From NCBI GenBank assembly GCA_034008185.1, contig CM067084.1:59038599-59102598 (forward strand): a stretch of 64,000 bases of DNA, given 5' to 3'. This document shows positions 60,641 through 64,000 of this stretch, piece after piece; positions within the stretch are counted from its first letter, which is position 1, and each line of letters starts with the position of its first letter. The translations under genes and the position numbers were made by a program. Source of the stretch: Gorsachius magnificus (lineage: Eukaryota > Chordata > Aves > Pelecaniformes > Ardeidae). The notes below the pieces were generated by a model. It did no database searches. It was not told the origin of the DNA and saw nothing but the letters and a program-made list of their open reading frames with translations.

Positions 60641-62775
60641 CTATGCAATACTTTTCCTCTGAAATACTTTGGTGTATTAGAAGTTTGATTTTCAATTTTC
60701 TGTAACGTCTCTAAGGCTACAGCAATATCAACACCACCTCAAACGCTAGCTTTGTACAAGGAACAGAAGAAAAAAAAAAAGGTTGAAAATTCTTTTTGCC
60801 AGAAATACAACACAGTCTGATAGTTTCTGTTTTGTAATGATGCAATATCTCAATCCTAATTCATAGAGCATAAAATAACTGTTTTCAGGGTATGGAACAA
60901 TTCCTCCTATTTTGGGAGGGAGAAAAAAGTCCATATGCTTGCAAGGCAAAGTATATAACCTGCCTTGAGACTGCCAATATTTAACAGATTATATCTGAAC
61001 TTTTATTTTTTTGTCTCAGCATGGGCCCCGTTATAGGGAAGATGAAATTGGGCCCAGAGGGAAAAAACTAAATAAGCAAATCCCCTATTATTGGCATTGG
61101 TTTCACTGGCATTGCAAGTTTTCAGTGTTTCTCAGGATCAGGTTCCTACATTTTATGTTCATCTTCCTGGAAATATCTCTGTAAGTCTAATTAGTATTTA
61201 ACTTGGAAATGACAGCAGGGGAGCTATTCTTTCTAAAAAACAGAAAACAAGCTTGCATCTGTTTTGCTTTCCAAACTAGCAGAGCTCTGTGCTTAACAGG
61301 AATAAAAATAAATGATGAATTTCATGCCCTCAAAAAAACCCAAAAAACCAACCCCCCAAAAAACCAACAAACCCCTTGCTGTTTCAGTGCATCACAAATG
61401 AGATATCTTTACTTGCCTAGAAGATACCAGAATTTTTTAGCAATGGAATTTCCAGTGGGATGGAATGGTTAAACCCCATGCTGTATTTTCCAGTTCTATT
61501 GTCATAAACTATATCCATATGCAATTTTCTCACCTTTTGCATTTTAGGTATATTTCACATTTTTCTTCACGGTTTGTCCATGTGGGCACAACTGGAGGCA
61601 CATTCTTTCAAACCAGATATTCTTCTATAGTATAGAGTAGGGAGAGAGATGATTTTTAAATGGAAGTTTGTCACAAAAACCTCATGAATGTATTCATAAA
61701 GTAAATATTCCTATAGACTCTCTGACCTTAAAAAAAAAATCTGAATACTGTAGATTAAGAATTCAATGGACACTTACGGAAAGAATGTAATTGTGATTCC
61801 AACCTTGTTAGGTAATACAAGAGAAACAGAAACATTGGGCAGAGGAGGATCAGTCCTTATGAACTGAAAGAAAATACATATACATGCAACATTTGATAGA
61901 GGAGAGATGGTATGAATGTTTATGGAAGATAATGACACCTGCTGCCATTCCACACAGAAAATAGATATCTAAAAAAATGGGCAGGATCTCAAGGGAATAA
62001 TAATTAGATACTTTTTGGCTTTGCAGTTTTTGACAAATAGAGGCCAGTATTTGCCTATTCAGAAAAACCCACTACTGCCTTCACAGGTTAACAAATTTAG
62101 GTCTCAGTCCTAATTAATCTGCACAGAGTACATTTTTCTCTACTGTGTATTATTTTTGGTTGCAATGATAATTTTGCTGTTTCTATAGCTCTATAGAAAA
62201 CATCACTCCATAAATTTGCCGTGATAGATTATTCACACTCACATTCCTTAAAAAGCATGTCAAACTGAGGTCTGATGAAATTCCATACTCATATTTGACT
62301 CAGAAGTCTCTCTCCCTTAGCAGGAAGCAATTGTTCCTGTTAATTTGGAAGCAATATAACCGCTGTAAACCCAGAATAAGTATTTTAATTTCTCTATAGA
62401 GCCTGCTACACTTCACTCGAGAAAAGGATCCAGTATTGTGGCTGACCAATAAACCCCTGAAATGGAATAATGCTCAGAGGAGGTGGGCAAGGGAGAGGAG
62501 CCCACAAAGCTCAGGGAACAACACAGGCTGTGGCTGACCACAGCAGCTGCAGAGAGGCTGACTGGGTCTCAGTGCGAAGGGGACTGGAGGGCGGCCTTCG
62601 TTTTCACTGAATGCAGTTGAGTGAATCAGCGGGGTGGTGCAAACATCCCTTTCCGAGTTCATTGAAGGAGTGTGAGTGTCCCCCTCAGTTAGCCAGACCA
62701 GCGTGGGGGAACAGGGGGTGTGTAGATGGCTCTGCTCAACACAGAGCATAAAACACAAAGGACTCGCGTAAGTGC
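60641..62775. other. No recognised gene
   Basis: AT-rich to about 62450, then a 300-bp GC-richer part (62460-62770) directly before the CR1. That part carries AATAAA at 62448-62453 and a minus-strand open frame of 94 codons, but matches nothing I know. An A/C-rich low-complexity tract lies at 61330-61376. Confidence 0.4.
61330..61376. repeat. A/C-rich low-complexity tract
   Basis: Alternating runs of A and C (CAAAAAAACCCAAAAAACC and similar). Simple sequence only. Confidence 0.85.
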
Positions 62776-63245
62776 TTCATAGAATCACAGAATCACTTTG
62801 GTTGGAAAAGACCTTTAAGATCATCAAGTCCAACCGTTAACCTAACCCTGACATCCCACCACTAAACCATGTCCCTAAGCACCTCGTCTACCCGTCTTTT
62901 AAATACCTCCAGGGATGGGGACTCAACTACTTCCCTGGGAAGCCCGTTCCAATGCTTGACAACCCTCTGGGTGAAAAAAATTTTCCTAATATCCAATCTA
63001 AACCTCCCCTGGCACAACTTTAGGCCATTTCCTCTTGTCCTATCGCCCGTTATCTGGGAGAAGAGGCCGACCCCCACCTCACTACAGCCTCCTGTCAGGC
63101 AGTTGTAGAGGGCGATCAGGTCTCCCCTCAGCCGCCCCTTCTCCAGACTAAATAACCCCAGTTCCCTCAGCCGCTCCTGATCAGACTTGTGCTCCAGACC
63201 CCTCACCAGCTTTACTGCTCTCCTCTGGACATGTTCCAGCATGTT
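62776..63245 (-). mobile_element. CR1 retrotransposon tail
   Basis: Begins on plus with CATAGAAT and CACAGAAT octamers (62778-62793), followed by the same 3' UTR as the 5965 copy (GATCATCAAGTCCAACCG). The two copies differ at few positions, so they belong to one subfamily. The 5' truncation is near 63245, where the sequence abruptly becomes non-CR1. Confidence 0.95.
62862..63240 (-). pseudogene. CR1 ORF2 C-terminal remnant, open
   Basis: About 126 codons of the CR1 ORF2 C-terminus are open to the stop at 62862. They show [35 protein letters not shown] and [19 protein letters not shown]. Another 17 codons upstream (to 63293) are flanking DNA. Only the tail region remains and no catalytic domain is present. 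The intact frame suggests a relatively recent copy. Confidence 0.85.
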
Positions 63246-63820
63246 GAAGTGGGCAAGGAGCTCGAGCTCAGCCCGACTCTTCCTTTCTGGCAACGCCTGG
63301 CGTCATGATGGTGAGTGTGTTACAGAGAGCGGTGGTGGGAATCATGTCAGTATCGTGACTGAGCTCTCTACTGCCATCACTACACATTTTGCTAAGTGCA
63401 ACTTACATCCATAATTTGTGATTTCAGAGTGTTTTGTATCGCTTCCGCTGAATCAGCCATCCCATGTAACACCAGCTGTCTCAAAATAAGTAAATCTGAT
63501 ATTAAACATTATACCCTCCGTGCATGGAGTATCTAAAAGAGCCTGGCGAGAGGGTATTGGACCCTGACAAAGATGGCTCTTAGTGTTTTGCAGTGGGCAG
63601 CTGTGTAATGCATTGACTCTGGGACTACTTCTTTTACAGTTTGTAGCAGAATATTTATTTCCCTTTTTCTATACAGATGAGACAACAGCTTATATGGCGA
63701 TGAAGTGTTAACGAATACATAAATTCAGTGTTTCATGTTCATCAACATTAAATATATTAATAGAGCGTTAAGGAAACTATTTTAAAGAAGTTAACAAGTG
63801 GCAACGCATAGTCCTTTTGC
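63246..63820. other. No recognised feature
   Basis: Unique-looking DNA between the CR1 and the GC-rich end block. Nothing recognised. Confidence 0.3.
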
Positions 63821-64000
63821 TTTATCCACTGTAGGAGCGTATGCATGGTAGCCAAAACAGAGCCTGTAACATCTCCATATTAAAAATAGGTTGATTGGCG
63901 GCTTACCGTTAGCCCGAAGGCCAGCGGGCCAGAGGAGCCTCAGGCGCTGGAGCGGGACAGCGCGGCGGCGCAGCCAGCGGCGGCTCCGCACCAGCCCGGC
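63821..64000. repeat. GC-rich end block sharing a segment with 17.7 kb
   Basis: Starting near 63850 (AAAACAGAGCCTGTAACAT) the sequence parallels the reverse complement of about 17725-17800, with the clearest match at AGCCCGAAGGCCAG and GGGCCAGAGG (63910-63936). From 63940 to the window edge it is CpG-rich (GCGCGGCGGCGCAGCC). It may be a repeat fragment or the edge of a CpG-island promoter beyond the window. The shared segment favours a repeat for at least its left part. Confidence 0.4.

Overview
The window looks like repeat-rich, AT-rich, non-genic DNA from a bird. Seven or more fragments of CR1 non-LTR retrotransposon are present. They show the avian hallmarks: a 3' tail of ATTCTATG octamers and a C-terminal ORF2 protein ending in a [13 protein letters not shown] block. 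There are also several LTR fragments of at least two endogenous-retrovirus families of a kind common in neognath birds. I see no bacterial operons, CRISPR arrays or RNA genes, and no gene that is clearly complete. The species cannot be named from the sequence.

Layout. Bases 1-4000 hold several exon-like blocks on the minus strand with plausible splice sites; they may be decayed or unrecognised exons of one gene. A fairly intact CR1 tail (+) lies at 4516-5226 and a second CR1 subfamily (-) at 5965-6706. Then about 11 kb has nothing recognised. At 17.5-19.1 kb is an AC microsatellite, a GC-rich block and a nest of LTR pieces. An old CR1 copy with the reverse-transcriptase active-site region is at 20.3-21.6 kb, a decayed LTR at 23.5-24.0 kb and a doubtful LTR at 27.2-27.9 kb. 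A clean solo LTR with an exact 5-bp target duplication is at 34,849-35,420. A faint tRNA-like SINE relic is near 40.9 kb.

A 5' LTR followed by a primer-binding site and about 0.9 kb of retroviral leader is at 45.1-46.5 kb, with the rest of the provirus missing. Small CR1 tails lie at 49.5 and 51.4 kb. A 1-kb minus-strand solo LTR with an internal tandem repeat is at 55,326-56,328. Old CR1-like debris follows at 57.5, 59.9 and 60.6 kb, and another CR1 tail (-) at 62,776-63,245. The window ends in a CpG-rich block that shares a segment with the GC-rich block at 17.7 kb, in inverted orientation.

Nothing here works together as a pathway. The history is one of insertion, nesting and decay of retroelements, probably in an intergenic region or a very large intron. 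I do not see a new biological system. The most useful leads are the left-end coding relic, the nested LTR cluster, the CRE-like plus TATA module shared by the LTR copies, and the inverted GC-rich repeat pair.
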